From Heterobilharzia americana (Eukaryota > Platyhelminthes > Trematoda > Strigeidida > Schistosomatidae): a DNA stretch of 64,000 bases. How positions within the stretch are numbered: the first letter of the stretch is position 1; each line of letters opens with the position of its first letter. The notes beneath the pieces were generated by a model. The model was given only the letters and a program-made list of their open reading frames with translations, was not told where the DNA came from and did no database searches. The position numbers and the translations under genes are program-made. The DNA lies in assembly GCA_944470555.2 (NCBI GenBank), contig OX104132.1, forward strand, positions 7,387,755 to 7,451,754, written 5' to 3'. Shown piece by piece: positions 25,401 to 34,881 of this stretch.

Positions 25401-27874
25401 TGTAAAAACAGCAGTAAATGCAATTGGCGACTTGTATCCAAAGGTTAGCAAAAGCAAGTATTTTTCCACAGCCTCGTCGCAACCTATTGGTTCAGGACAA
25501 CCTATTTCGACTGAATCTGATTAAAATCTCACGAGAAAACCGCCTTAAAGTAAATCAGCTAAGAGCTTTCGTGATGACTACTACCAGTGGTGGTCGGCGA
25601 AAGCGAGAGTGAAGAAAGCATCATCGTTAGCTGATACCCGCCAATTGTTTAGGTTTATTAAGGATACCTAAGAGAAAAAGACGATGGCTAGTGAAACCAC
25701 CGAAAAGGATAGTACCCTGATGACGTTTCAAGGCAGACATCTAGAACTTTGAGTGAAACACTTTGAAGCACAGCTCAACTAGCCCACAGCAACGCCTCAG
25801 TTGTCTGATATCTAGCCTGAACCTGAATAGGACGTAGATGTCGGTATTTCAGCTCTCTTTGAAGTTGAGAAAGGCGTATGGAACCTGAAATGATGCGCAT
25901 CAGTGGAATCTGACGGTTTACCACTCGAAGTTTTTGAGAATGGAAGTATTAAATTACTAAGTAGAGAAACGAATGTACTTGGTAGTACATGGGAATCAGA
26001 CGTGGTCCTTTCAAATTGGTCTAAATCACTAATCATTCCGGTCTATAAGAAGAGACAGAAGTCTTCGTGTAGGAATTAGTTTGACTTACATCGCATCGAG
26101 AAAAACCTGGGATCCATAGTTATTCAATGCCTAACTGGAGCGCGAGAACAGCAAACTCGGGAAAATCAGGTGGGTTTTTTAGGCCTTAACGAGGTTGCAT
26201 CGATCAAACTTTTACTCTTCTGAAGGTTATGGAATATAGGCGTACTTATCGGCGGTCGACACTATATTTTTTAACGTAAGGGCAATATTTGACTGTATCA
26301 ACCGCGTGTTGTTGTACGGTGTCTGACTGTGAAGGAATTGCTGAGCAAGTATATGACACTAATCGAAGCTCTCTGCTCGAACTCACGCAGTCGTGTAAAG
26401 GGTTATATGGATTTACCATGTGAATTAGCGATAACTAGTTTTCACCAGAGATGTCTGCTGTCTTCTTTCCTATTTAATTTCGTAATAGATGTATAAATTG
26501 ACATTACATTTGGTATGTCTGACTTCAGAGGGATTGAATTGCTTTTTAGAAGGCACTTGGTTGACTTGGAGTACACGGATGATATTTTCCTATTGGGCGA
26601 AGACGCTGACAAAATCCGGAGTTCCCCGAGCTATCTGAGCCGGAACCTGAGTATGTTTGACATGCATTCTGCACCTGTTAGAATCAATATGATGTGCTTC
26701 AGGATTTGTATGCAGCTACTCTCAGCCTAGTAATAGGGAGTGATGCGGTAGAATGCGTTTACCACTTCATTTACTTGAGAATTTACACTTGTCCTTATGG
26801 GTTACTTGCTGATGGAGTACGAGTTTGGATGCAAAAGACACTTGGCACTTGTCAAATTGCGTCGTCTTTGGCACCTGGAAGATACCATCTCGATGAAACA
26901 ATAGAAATTCGAATCGATTAGTTCCTTTTATAGTTTCTGCTGTTGTTATTAGTGGACAGAGTTTATCTGAACAATGTGATCCATTTGTGCAATAAGTTTT
27001 GAACAAAAAGAAGAAAGGATGATATAATTGACCCTTATCGTTCTTAACTTTAATCCCGTATTGTTCTATTTGTCCTCGCATTCTTCGATTTTATGTGAGT
27101 TGACGTGAGAAGTAAATAAGTGTTCAGATATGTCGAAACTTATTGCTCAAGCACATCGCTTTGTTCAGATAAATTTTGTCTTCTAATGACTTTATCCTAG
27201 TAGGAATTCTTTTTTCATTTTTTAACGAAATCTATTTTGTAAATTGCCAGATTTCCACTAATGAAGACACATACAATGCTGTTGTTGAAACAGATCGTGG
27301 CTCAAAAGAAAAGGTTCGAATTTATGATCTTGGGGGAACGACTAAATTAGAGCGTCATTTTGTAAGCTGTGCTGATGCATTTATTTTGGTTTATGATGTA
27401 AGCGATGCGAAATCTTTTACTGCAGTTCAAAATTTAAAGCAAGACGTAAATTCCTTTTTATCATTTTTATCCGAATGCTTATATTTCTACAGATCGACAA
27501 ATACCGAGAAAAACGTGATCTATGCATCGTATTGTGTTGTCATAAAGTTGATAAACTTAGGGATATAACTCTAGATTCTACAGAAGTTTCTCGATGGACC
27601 CAATCTGAGAAAGGTGAATAAAATTATTTCCCCCATCATATTTCATTTAATTTTATTGAATAGATAAAACTATATCGTTTGTATAACATGAATGGAAAAC
27701 ACTTATGGGACATCAATGCATGCAATGTCTAAAACGTTAAGACCATATGTTGATAAGTTGTTGCGAAATTGGCAGCTACGCAGTCAATCAGATTTACAGG
27801 GACAAATAAAAAAAAGAGGCAGTGGAACTGTCATATATGCCTTTGAAAAACAAACCGAGTATAAGTGGCATTAG
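13324..27874 (+). CDS. NKIRAS: kappaB-Ras-like small GTPase (NF-kappa-B inhibitor-interacting Ras-like), four exons
   Basis: Exons: 13324-13434, 27251-27445, 27493-27613 and 27664-27874. The product begins MGKITKLVVFGPIGSGKTS: the P-loop GPIGSGKT is residues 11-18, followed by IYGNY as in kappaB-Ras proteins. Exon 2 gives VVETDRGSKEKVRIYDLGG (G3 box region, no Gln after DLGG, as in kappaB-Ras), then HFVSCADAFILVYDVSDAKS. Exon 3 carries the G4-like HKVD (residues 119-122). The C-terminus lacks a CAAX box, again as in this family. In animals kappaB-Ras binds IkappaB and Ral regulators in the cytoplasm; that role is inferred here. Introns are about 13.8 kb, 47 and 50 bases. The exon 3-exon 4 join does not keep frame (see exon 4), so the copy may be broken or contain assembly indels. 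Confidence 0.85.
13435..14641. other. NKIRAS intron 1, first part
   Basis: No gene seen. A short stretch at 14145-14230 (GTTGCCACACCTCATATC) resembles 21085-21140 and may be a remnant of the 3' end of the FB family. The rest is AT-rich and unassigned. Confidence 0.45.
14790..16345 (-). pseudogene. RTE reverse transcriptase and C-terminal region, copy B
   Basis: The RT begins with KRWADHFKKLLNRP (about 16300) and continues with GPDEVPPEALRAD (about 16130), a QEQSGLAEFRK-like QAGFRK block (15890-15860), the FDSVDREVIWQLLQYYG region (about 15750-15700), the TGVKQGC motif (about 15600) and LDFANDDLCLMS (about 15480-15440). The region 15967-14660 is almost identical to copy D (35965-34882), so both come from the same young subfamily. 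Single-base frame breaks remain near 15760, 15880 and 16030. Confidence 0.8.
16893..17695 (-). pseudogene. RTE endonuclease domain, copy B
   Basis: It has the same VNVGAWNARTMFE start, EVLGICESRW and HKATWIR blocks as copy A. Its first 141 codons translate identically to those of copy A. The SDHYL codons near 16890 are intact, unlike in A. A frameshift after about 17270, shared with copy A, breaks the frame in both, as does the stop just after FNTLNRN near 16800. Confidence 0.82.
18283..18450. repeat. Fold-back of two FB-family 3' ends (inverted repeat)
   Basis: The left arm 18283-18352 is an FB 3' end in minus orientation (GTCACCGATTTTCAGCCATG). The right arm, about 18375-18450, is the same segment in plus orientation (GGTGACAATGGCGCAGATG), and the plus-strand FB 3' UTR continues to about 18620. 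The arms are imperfect. Confidence 0.65.
18620..20930 (-). mobile_element. RTE-like family FB, 3' two-thirds (end of EN, linker, RT, 3' end)
   Basis: On the minus strand: endonuclease end HIDHIAISHL (about 20675), linker frame 20652-20185 (DFRSFWGTSLDSNQELARAR and onward), an RT block with VDVSPPALLEVEKAVWNL and CKAEGPDSL (20020-19920), LLDVKAAFDS (about 19600, motif A), VDLDYANDTVLLGVNADKM (19390-19320, catalytic box YAND) and the C-terminal CISPNGLVADEISARI block (19140-19090). Stops and frameshifts are frequent. The 3' part from 18827 to 19590 is almost identical to the tandem units at 29.1-34.6 kb. Confidence 0.78.
20185..20652 (-). pseudogene. FB linker between endonuclease and RT
   Basis: An open frame of 155 codons starting MEDFRSFWGTSLDSNQELAR, rich in Lys, Glu, Arg and His. 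In RTE-like elements the segment after the ID-HIAIS endonuclease end has this character and the FW....DSDHxLVRA motif. It is the longest undisturbed piece of this FB copy. Confidence 0.7.
21060..22970 (-). mobile_element. FB element copy with internal EN-RT deletion
   Basis: The 5' leader (about 22970-22740) matches the leader of the copy at 24.46 kb. The frame 22465-21887 starts in the N-terminal region, reaches KLHIGAFNVRTL and CETRIQDV (endonuclease start), and passes directly into LEYAGDIVLLSEDANKMQSL (RT catalytic region), so most of EN and RT is missing. It continues as 21894-21475 (CVDHFTYLGSRISPGG, LWRRRDIRLSIKG, LLYDCETW) and 21467-21225 (KTWHQCMKSLT, GDMAQNQ). The 3' end is near 21060. 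It appears to sit inside the larger FB copy. Confidence 0.75.
21887..22465 (-). CDS. Chimeric EN-start/RT-end reading frame of deleted FB element (192 codons)
   Basis: This frame is open for 192 codons. Residues 1-80 are Ser/Pro-rich leader; about 82-92 are KLHIGAFNVRT, the first beta strand of the endonuclease; about 115-123 are CETRIQDVD; from about 130 it is the RT palm (LEYAGDIVLLSEDANK) and following helix. The catalytic Asp pair is changed (YAGD, not YADD), so no enzymatic activity is expected. It is listed because it is intact as a frame; expression is unknown. Confidence 0.5.
   Translation of the reverse strand: MRRNSLPRCEQPGSVNRPHNSISSQVSSHCYPSPPPLPSDLPSRLPINNTTSSLVSSSVAFDNDLSPQNSIPGLLKPRSKLHIGAFNVRTLRRIGQQASLAKTLATRATDVCCVCETRIQDVDLIGGEFSLDLEYAGDIVLLSEDANKMQSLLNTLSGNLRMFEMSFSPPKCKFLLQDWSSTVSRLTIECSG
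23262..24460 (-). mobile_element. FB element, 5' leader and N-terminal endonuclease
   Basis: The leader at 24460-24330 contains CCTTGACGTTGTGGTGAGAC and matches that at 22.9 kb. A Pro/Ser-rich N-terminal frame (24195-23833) is followed by the endonuclease frame 23720-23262, with EWIPVNSHLRTVRLNGSVR, LSVIAYTPTDCS and IGGDFNAQVGNL (the GDFNAQ loop). It stops near 23262 at VGIYGIS. The missing next part resumes in character at about 20900, so 24460-18250 may be one FB element interrupted by the deleted copy at 21.0-23.0 kb. Confidence 0.72.
24461..25139. other. Unassigned part of NKIRAS intron 1
   Basis: AT-rich sequence with one 89-codon plus-strand frame (24803-25072) that has no recognisable motif. 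No repeat family was identified. Confidence 0.45.
25198..25243 (-). ncRNA. Hammerhead ribozyme motif (left arm)
   Basis: This is the mirror image of the right-arm motif. On the minus strand: stem I GCACTG (25243-25238), core CTGAGGA (25237-25231), stem II of four pairs, GAAA, ACAGCTGT, cleavage C at 25204, and return CAGTGC (25203-25198). Stem I has six pairs because the spacer supplies GC, so this one should be the more stable of the two. Confidence 0.78.
25253..25294 (+). ncRNA. Hammerhead ribozyme motif (right arm)
   Basis: All conserved parts are present: stem I strand ACTG (25253-25256), core CTGAGGA (25257-25263; consensus CUGANGA), stem II GTCC...GGAC closed by TATACTA (25264-25278), core GAAA (25279-25282), a short stem III ACAGCTGT (25282-25289), cleavage C after GT at 25290, and stem I return CAGT (25291-25294). 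Stem III is self-complementary with almost no loop, as in schistosome Sm-alpha hammerheads, which work best as dimers or after stabilisation. Activity is inferred, not shown. Confidence 0.78.
25420..26930 (+). mobile_element. FB-family fragment: linker, RT and start of C-terminal region (decayed)
   Basis: Plus-strand blocks: RLKVNQLRAFVMTT and SLADTRQLFRFIKDT (25545-25660), EPEDVDVGISALFEVEKGVWNLK with one stop inside (25810-25890), SKSLIIPVYKKRQKSSCRN (26025-26075), then HLVDLEYTDDIFLLGEDADKI (26550-26615), where the catalytic box is YTDD. The fragment ends near 26930, about 320 bases before NKIRAS exon 2. Many stops. Confidence 0.72.
27251..27445 (+). CDS. NKIRAS: NKIRAS exon 2 (65 codons, switch regions)
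   Basis: The acceptor is TTTTGTAAATTGCCAG and the donor is AAGCAAGAC/GTAAATTC; both ends are phase 0. It encodes residues 38-102, including YDLGG and ILVYDVSDAKSF. Reading through the donor would run into a T-rich, non-conserved stretch, so the 47-base intron is preferred. Confidence 0.88.
27493..27613 (+). CDS. NKIRAS: NKIRAS exon 3 (G4-like HKVD motif)
   Basis: The acceptor is TATTTCTACAG. The exon encodes IDKYREKRDLCIVLCCHKVD and ends with RWTQSEK plus one base before GTGAAT (phase 1). It aligns with the kappaB-Ras segment around its NKID motif and QWAKSEK. The 50-base intron that follows ends in TTGAATAG. Confidence 0.82.
27664..27874 (+). pseudogene. NKIRAS: NKIRAS exon 4, conserved C-terminus in conflicting frames
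   Basis: Three frames conflict. Splicing in phase 1 from exon 3 gives a stop after eight codons (TAA at about 27685). The phase 0 frame gives KLYRLYNMNGKHLWDINACNV, where LWDI matches the kappaB-Ras LWEV, but stops at 27730. A third frame resumes at once with SKTLRPYVDKLL, matching RKTLIEPF, and runs to the TAG at 27872-27874. One extra base near 27613 and one near 27729 would explain all of it. Either the copy is inactivated or the sequence has indel errors. Confidence 0.65.
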
Positions 27875-29114
27875 GTTGGTTTTGTTCATTTCTATTCTTT
27901 TACTTCCTCATCTTTATCCTCTTCGAGGACCTACAAACATTCGAAAGTATTCACAAAACCTGGAATCACATTTCACTCACTAATTGGTTCATATGTCAAT
28001 TTCAGGATAAGCAGCCACTACATGGATCGTCACCTAAATATCTGTTCTCATTCTAGAATCATCACTTGGCTGAGTTGTAGAGACGAAAAATATTTACTTG
28101 TCCCATGTCAGTATTATCTACAGAAGTTTTATGACAACTCCGTGCTATAGTCTCTACTGTTTCCGGAGGTAGGTAGCTAACACACTCGTTGGATATTCTA
28201 TGATGTGGTTATATCGTGTTACCTACTGTCTTTTACCGTTGCATTAGTAACCCCGTTTTTTGAATCTGACGTAGGAAGTCGAATCGAGGTGTGCTCAGCA
28301 ACTACGTGCACGTTTGTGTAGTGGGCAATGAGTCACACATTTTTGGGAAGGCCAGTGATACTACTTGGTTGTCTAGACCACAGTAGGTGGAACTGCGTTG
28401 GAGCCCATGACCCTTGACCAATGAACTCCAGCCATATAACGTAAAAAATACCCTTAAGGATCTTCTAGAACTCTAGAAATCTTCTTGTCGTTCGATATTT
28501 TCCAAGTTTCATATTGGTTGCACAAACCAGGTGTTGTTACCTGAGGGGTATGTGAATGTTTCATTGAAGCCAAATTTAGTCAGGGTCATGAATTTAATCG
28601 TGTTTTCTGTATCTGAATGAATATATTCATCAATCTGATAACTGGGGTAAATGTGATTGCTCCTGTGACTGAAGCAGTTTATTCACTCACAAATCTGTCT
28701 TTATGCTTAAATGAGACAGTGTTGCAAACCGTTATTTTGACTTCATTTTATGTCTTGCAAACGAAGCGTAGAAGCAGGTTCAGGCTGGAAACGGTTAAAG
28801 ACGATTGGCTGTTAGCTCAGCCGAGCAGGGAAATGCAGGCTTCCTCGTTGAAGTTCATGTGACAACCGAAACTGGCGGTTGGAGTCTGTGGTCGATACAG
28901 CTAGGAATCGATCTCAGTGGTGCTGATGTATCCACACATTATCGTTACTTTATTCGTCGTATCGAATTTCATTATTCTTTTATCTTTTCTCCTGATGACT
29001 TTCTACCACTTTCGATTACTTTCTTACTTATTTCTGTGTCGTTCATCTTTTTACCTCTTACCATGGTGTGCTGATTTGTGGTACACTAAATTGTTAGACC
29101 ATAGTAATACCACG
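27875..29114. other. Region after NKIRAS, no gene recognised
   Basis: It begins with the NKIRAS 3' flank. The stretch at 28310-28440 (TGTGTAGTGGGCAATG) resembles 36300-36380, so a dispersed repeat is likely. A tail at 28960-29090 has the pyrimidine-rich look of FB 3' ends. No open frame over 90 codons. Confidence 0.45.
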
Positions 29115-32100
29115 CTACACGTTGATTCTGATTGACTATTTGGAACGATCAGGAAGGACGAAGCAGCTGCCACTGGTCCAATCACTAACCTTTAAGTTCC
29201 ACTCTATTCATGAGTTAATCCAAGTCAATACTAATGAATCAAAAACCCTAGTGATATTTACTTGGTATGTTATAATATTCAGTTAATTAGTGGTAAAAGC
29301 TAAGGTTGTTGAACATCTACTAGTTTTTTGCCAATTCATGTAACTGCCTGGCTACCTCACTAAATATGCAGTCATTTCTTCTATCTTTTGGTAGACAGAC
29401 AGACAAAATCAACGTAGAACCTCCACACAAGTATATCCGTTCAAATTACCACACTTCACAGTTCACAGAGAACAAGTGGATAAAAAAAGACTACTATCAA
29501 CGTAGACAAAGGGGTATGAGAAAACAAACAATTTGAAGATAACTGTCAGTGAAAATGTTCAAGCTTTAGAAGACATTACAGATGAAACACATCTGTCCTA
29601 TTGTCACCGATTTTCAACCACGTCACCATGGGTCCTCAATTACTGACTCCTTTCATCTCGGTGACCCCAACCAGGCAGTATACATCTTCCAACACTGCTC
29701 AGACCGTCAGTCACGGACTTCATCGGCTAGTTCCACTTCATTGTCTGGCGATCTGAACCCTAATTCCAACGTCTCCTAGCATAACACGTTGAGGTAGGTG
29801 GTGAGTGGCTTAACATGAGAAATACAAGACCAAGTCATCTCGGTGAAGGTTCACAACCTCTTCAATCCACTTGCCTGATTTACCTAGTACCCTTCGTCTG
29901 AGCTCGACATTAATCACACAATGATCCCACCAAACGTGAACATTGCTCCGAAGACACCTTTGATCAAAACCTTGTAGCCGCTTTATATCTACTTTTAACG
30001 GTCATGTCAGCCGAATAACAAGACAGAACGGACTGCAAAGTAGTAAACTCGTCCTTTGATGGATAGTCGGATATCTCGCTAGTCGGCGCCATAGATGACA
30101 CAAGTTGGCAAATACCAAACGAGCCCTCCTTATCCGAGCTGAGATTTCGTCAGCAACCAGCCCGTTCGGACTGATGCAACTCTCCAAGTAATTGAAATTG
30201 TCGACACGCTCCACTACTTCACTCCTTATCATTAACCTGGAAGTGTTTGCAGACCAGTTCTGGAATATTATTTTACATTTGATAGGTGCCAGCGAAACAT
30301 GCCAAACACACTCAGATTTCTGCTCAACGTCCTTAGGAAGACCTTACATTTTGTCAGCATTTACACCTAGCAGGACAGTATCGTTTGCATAGTCCAAGTC
30401 AACCAGATGACCTCCAGGTGGTAGATGAATTCCAGTGAAGTCAGACGTGTCTAAGGTTGTGTCGATTAGTATGTCTACACTACACGTTGATTCTGATTGA
30501 CTATTTGGAACGATCAGGAAGGACGAAGCAGCTGCCACTGGTCCAATCACTAACCTTTAAGTTCCACTCTATTCATGAGTTAATCCAAGTCAATACTAAT
30601 GAATCAAAAACCCTAGTGATATTTACTTGGTATGTTATAATATTCAGTTAATTAGTGGTAAAAGCTAAGGTTGTTGAACATCTACTAGTTTTTTGCCAAT
30701 TCATGTAACTGCCTGGCTACCTCACTAAATATGCAGTCATTTCTTCTATCTTTTGGTAGACAGACAGACAAAATCAACGTAGAACCTCCACACAAGTATA
30801 TCCGTTCAAATTACCACACTTCACAGTTCACAGAGAACAAGTGGATAAAAAAAGACTACTATCAACGTAGACAAAGGGGTATGAGAAAACAAACAATTTG
30901 AAGATAACTGTCAGTGAAAATGTTCAAGCTTTAGAAGACATTACAGATGAAACACATCTGTCCTATTGTCACCGATTTTCAACCACGTCACCATGGGTCC
31001 TCAATTACTGACTCCTTTCATCTCGGTGACCCCAACCAGGCAGTATACATCTTCCAACACTGCTCAGACCGTCAGTCACGGACTTCATCGGCTAGTTCCA
31101 CTTCATTGTCTGGCGATCTTGAACCCTAATTCCAACGTCTCCTAGCATAACACGTTGAGGTAGGTGGTGAGTGGCTTAACATGAGAAATACAAGACCAAG
31201 TCATCTCGGTGAAGGTTCACAACCTCTTCAATCCACTTGCCTGATTTACCTAGTACCCTTCGTCTGAGCTCGACATTAATCACACAATGATCCCACCAAA
31301 CGTGAACATTGCTCCGAAGACACCTTTGATCAAAACCTTGTAGCCGCTTTATATCTACTTTTAACGGTCATGTCAGCCGAATAACAAGACAGAACGGACT
31401 GCAAAGTAGTAAACTCGTCCTTTGATGGATAGTCGGATATCTCGCTAGTCGGCGCCATAGATGACACAAGTTGGCAAATACCAAACGAGCCCTCCTTATC
31501 CGAGCTGAGATTTCGTCAGCAACCAGCCCGTTCGGACTGATGCAACTCTCCAAGTAATTGAAATTGTCGACACGCTCCACTACTTCACTCCTTATCATTA
31601 ACCTGGAAGTGTTTGCAGACCAGTTCTGGAATATTATTTTACATTTGATAGGTGCCAGCGAAACATGCCAAACACACTCAGATTTCTGCTCAACGTCCTT
31701 AGGAAGACCTTACATTTTGTCAGCATTTACACCTAGCAGGACAGTATCGTTTGCATAGTCCAAGTCAACCAGATGACCTCCAGGTGGTAGATGAATTCCA
31801 GTGAAGTCAGACGTGTCTAAGGTTGTGTCGATTAGTGTGTCTACACTACACGTTGATTCTGATTGACTATTTGGAACGATCAGGAAGGACGAAGCAGCTG
31901 CCACTGGTCCAATCACTAACCTTTAAGTTCCACTCTATTCATGAGTTAATCCAAGTCAATACTAATGAATCAAAAACCCTAGTGATATTTACTTGGTATG
32001 TTATAATATTCAGTTAATTAGTGGTAAAAGCTAAGGTTGTTGAACATCTACTAGTTTTTTGCCAATTCATGTAACTGCCTGGCTACCTCACTAAATATGC

Positions 32101-34574
32101 AGTCATTTCTTCTATCTTTTGGTAGACAGACAGACAAAATCAACGTAGAACCTCCACACAAGTATATCCGTTCAAATTACCACACTTCACAGTTCACAGA
32201 GAACAAGTGGATAAAAAAAGACTACTATCAACGTAGACAAAGGGGTATGAGAAAACAAACAATTTGAAGATAACTGTCAGTGAAAATGTTCAAGCTTTAG
32301 AAGACATTACAGATGAAACACATCTGTCCTATTGTCACCGATTTTCAACCACGTCACCATGGGTCCTCAATTACTGACTCCTTTCATCTCGGTGACCCCA
32401 ACCAGGCAGTATACATCTTCCAACACTGCTCAGACCGTCAGTCACGGACTTCATCGGCTAGTTCCACTTCATTGTCTGGCGATCTTGAACCCTAATTCCA
32501 ACGTCTCCTAGCATAACACGTTGAGGTAGGTGGTGAGTGGCTTAACATGAGAAATACAAGACCAAGTCATCTCGGTGAAGGTTCACAACCTCTTCAATCC
32601 ACTTGCCTGATTTACCTAGTACCCTTCGTCTGAGCTCGACATTAATCACACAATGATCCCACCAAACGTGAACATTGCTCCGAAGACACCTTTGATCAAA
32701 ACCTTGTAGCCGCTTTATATCTACTTTTAACGGTCATGTCAGCCGAATAACAAGACAGAACGGACTGCAAAGTAGTAAACTCGTCCTTTGATGGATAGTC
32801 GGATATCTCGCTAGTCGGCGCCATAGATGACACAAGTTGGCAAATACCAAACGAGCCCTCCTTATCCGAGCTGAGATTTCGTCAGCAACCAGCCCGTTCG
32901 GACTGATGCAACTCTCCAAGTAATTGAAATTGTCGACACGCTCCACTACTTCACTCCTTATCATTAACCTGGAAGTGTTTGCAGACCAGTTCTGGAATAT
33001 TATTTTACATTTGATAGGTGCCAGCGAAACATGCCAAACACACTCAGATTTCTGCTCAACGTCCTTAGGAAGACCTTACATTTTGTCAGCATTTACACCT
33101 AGCAGGACAGTATCGTTTGCATAGTCCAAGTCAACCAGATGACCTCCAGGTGGTAGATGAATTCCAGTGAAGTCAGACGTGTCTAAGGTTGTGTCGATTA
33201 GTATGTCTACACTACACGTTGATTCTGATTGACTATTTGGAACGATCAGGAAGGACGAAGCAGCTGCCACTGGTCCAATCACTAACCTTTAAGTTCCACT
33301 CTATTCATGAGTTAATCCAAGTCAATACTAATGAATCAAAAACCCTAGTGATATTTACTTGGTATGTTATAATATTCAGTTAATTAGTGGTAAAAGCTAA
33401 GGTTGTTGAACATCTACTAGTTTTTTGCCAATTCATGTAACTGCCTGGCTACCTCACTAAATATGCAGTCATTTCTTCTATCTTTTGGTAGACAGACAGA
33501 CAAAATCAACGTAGAACCTCCACACAAGTATATCCGTTCAAATTACCACACTTCACAGTTCACAGAGAACAAGTGGATAAAAAAAGACTACTATCAACGT
33601 AGACAAAGGGGTATGAGAAAACAAACAATTTGAAGATAACTGTCAGTGAAAATGTTCAAGCTTTAGAAGACATTACAGATGAAACACATCTGTCCTATTG
33701 TCACCGATTTTCAACCACGTCACCATGGGTCCTCAATTACTGACTCCTTTCATCTCGGTGACCCCAACCAGGCAGTATACATCTTCCAACACTGCTCAGA
33801 CCGTCAGTCACGGACTTCATCGGCTAGTTCCACTTCATTGTCTGGCGATCTGAACCCTAATTCCAACGTCTCCTAGCATAACACGTTGAGGTAGGTGGTG
33901 AGTGGCTTAACATGAGAAATACAAGACCAAGTCATCTCGGTGAAGGTTCACAACCTCTTCAATCCACTTGCCTGATTTACCTAGTACCCTTCGTCTGAGC
34001 TCGACATTAATCACACAATGATCCCACCAAACGTGAACATTGCTCCGAAGACACCTTTGATCAAAACCTTGTAGCCGCTTTATATCTACTTTTAACGGTC
34101 ATGTCAGCCGAATAACAAGACAGAACGGACTGCAAAGTAGTAAACTCGTCCTTTGATGGATAGTCGGATATCTCGCTAGTCGGCGCCATAGATGACACAA
34201 GTTGGCAAATACCAAACGAGCCCTCCTTATCCGAGCTGAGATTTCGTCAGCAACCAGCCCGTTCGGACTGATGCAACTCTCCAAGTAATTGAAATTGTCG
34301 ACACGCTCCACTACTTCACTCCTTATCATTAACCTGGAAGTGTTTGCAGACCAGTTCTGGAATATTATTTTACATTTGATAGGTGCCAGCGAAACATGCC
34401 AAACACACTCAGATTTCTGCTCAACGTCCTTAGGAAGACCTTACATTTTGTCAGCATTTACACCTAGCAGGACAGTATCGTTTGCATAGTCCAAGTCAAC
34501 CAGATGACCTCCAGGTGGTAGATGAATTCCAGTGAAGTCAGACGTGTCTAAGGTTGTGTCGATTAGTATGTCTA
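29115..34574. repeat. Tandem array, four units of about 1366 bp
   Basis: Units start at the same CTACACGTTGATTCTG site at 29115, 30480, 31846 and 33212 (spacings 1365, 1366, 1366). The last unit ends at about 34574, where single-copy FB sequence (ATAAAGAAGTGATAGCG) continues. Differences are few: units 2 and 3 have GATCTTGAAC where 1 and 4 have GATCTGAAC, and unit 2 ends ATTAGTGTGTCT rather than ATTAGTATGTCT. Each unit is roughly 250 bases of another repeat plus about 1.1 kb of FB 3' end in minus orientation. Confidence 0.95.
30002..30232 (-). pseudogene. FB C-terminal RT fragment inside tandem unit 1 (same in every unit)
   Basis: Each unit carries the same 76-codon frame with SEVVERVDNFNYLESCISPN and RRARLVFANLCHLWRRLARY. 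These are the C-terminal region of FB ORF2, just after the RT palm. Equivalent copies are at 31368-31598, 32734-32964 and 34099-34329, plus 18969-19199 in NKIRAS intron 1. The frame is only a fragment and ends in a frameshift after LLLCSPFCLVIR. Confidence 0.7.
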
Positions 34575-34725
34575 TAAAGAAGTGATAGCGGGCAAGCCTG
34601 TCGAACTCTAGTTGTTGTCAATTCTGATGACAATTCTCCATATGCGCCCATGGGGCTACGTGAGTTCGAGTAAAGGGCTTTGATTGACGTCATATACTTG
34701 CTCGGCAATCACTTCACAGTCTGAC
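34575..34725 (-). mobile_element. FB element sequence flanking the array (5'-truncated end)
   Basis: This continues unit 4 without a break and matches 19441-19590 in the FB copy of NKIRAS intron 1. Identity stops at CACTTCACA (about 34725), which I take as the 5' truncation point of the FB insertion that gave rise to the array. Confidence 0.7.
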
Positions 34726-34868
34726 ACTACAATTAGTTTAGTCCCTAACGTTTAATTTGTCCCCTATTCATGAATAATGCAGGTAAATTTTAATGAATCC
34801 AAAACCTTAGCGATATTTACTTGATTTCTTATAGTGTCCAGGTAATTAGTGGTGAAAGCTTAAGTTAT

Positions 34869-34881
34869 TGAGTATCTCTTA
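34869..34881. repeat. Target-site duplication, left copy
   Basis: The 13-base TGAGTATCTCTTA is repeated exactly at 35966-35978, bracketing RTE copy D. Confidence 0.88.

Noticed and set aside
30192..34489. Repeated 66-codon plus-strand frames (one per tandem unit) as possible multicopy gene
   Set aside because: They are shadows opposite the FB C-terminal fragment and also occur at 19159-19359; their repetition comes from the tandem DNA, not from selection on a protein.
29115..34574. CRISPR-like or satellite array
   Set aside because: Units are 1.37 kb and contiguous, with no repeat-spacer alternation, in eukaryotic DNA. Described instead as a tandem duplication.
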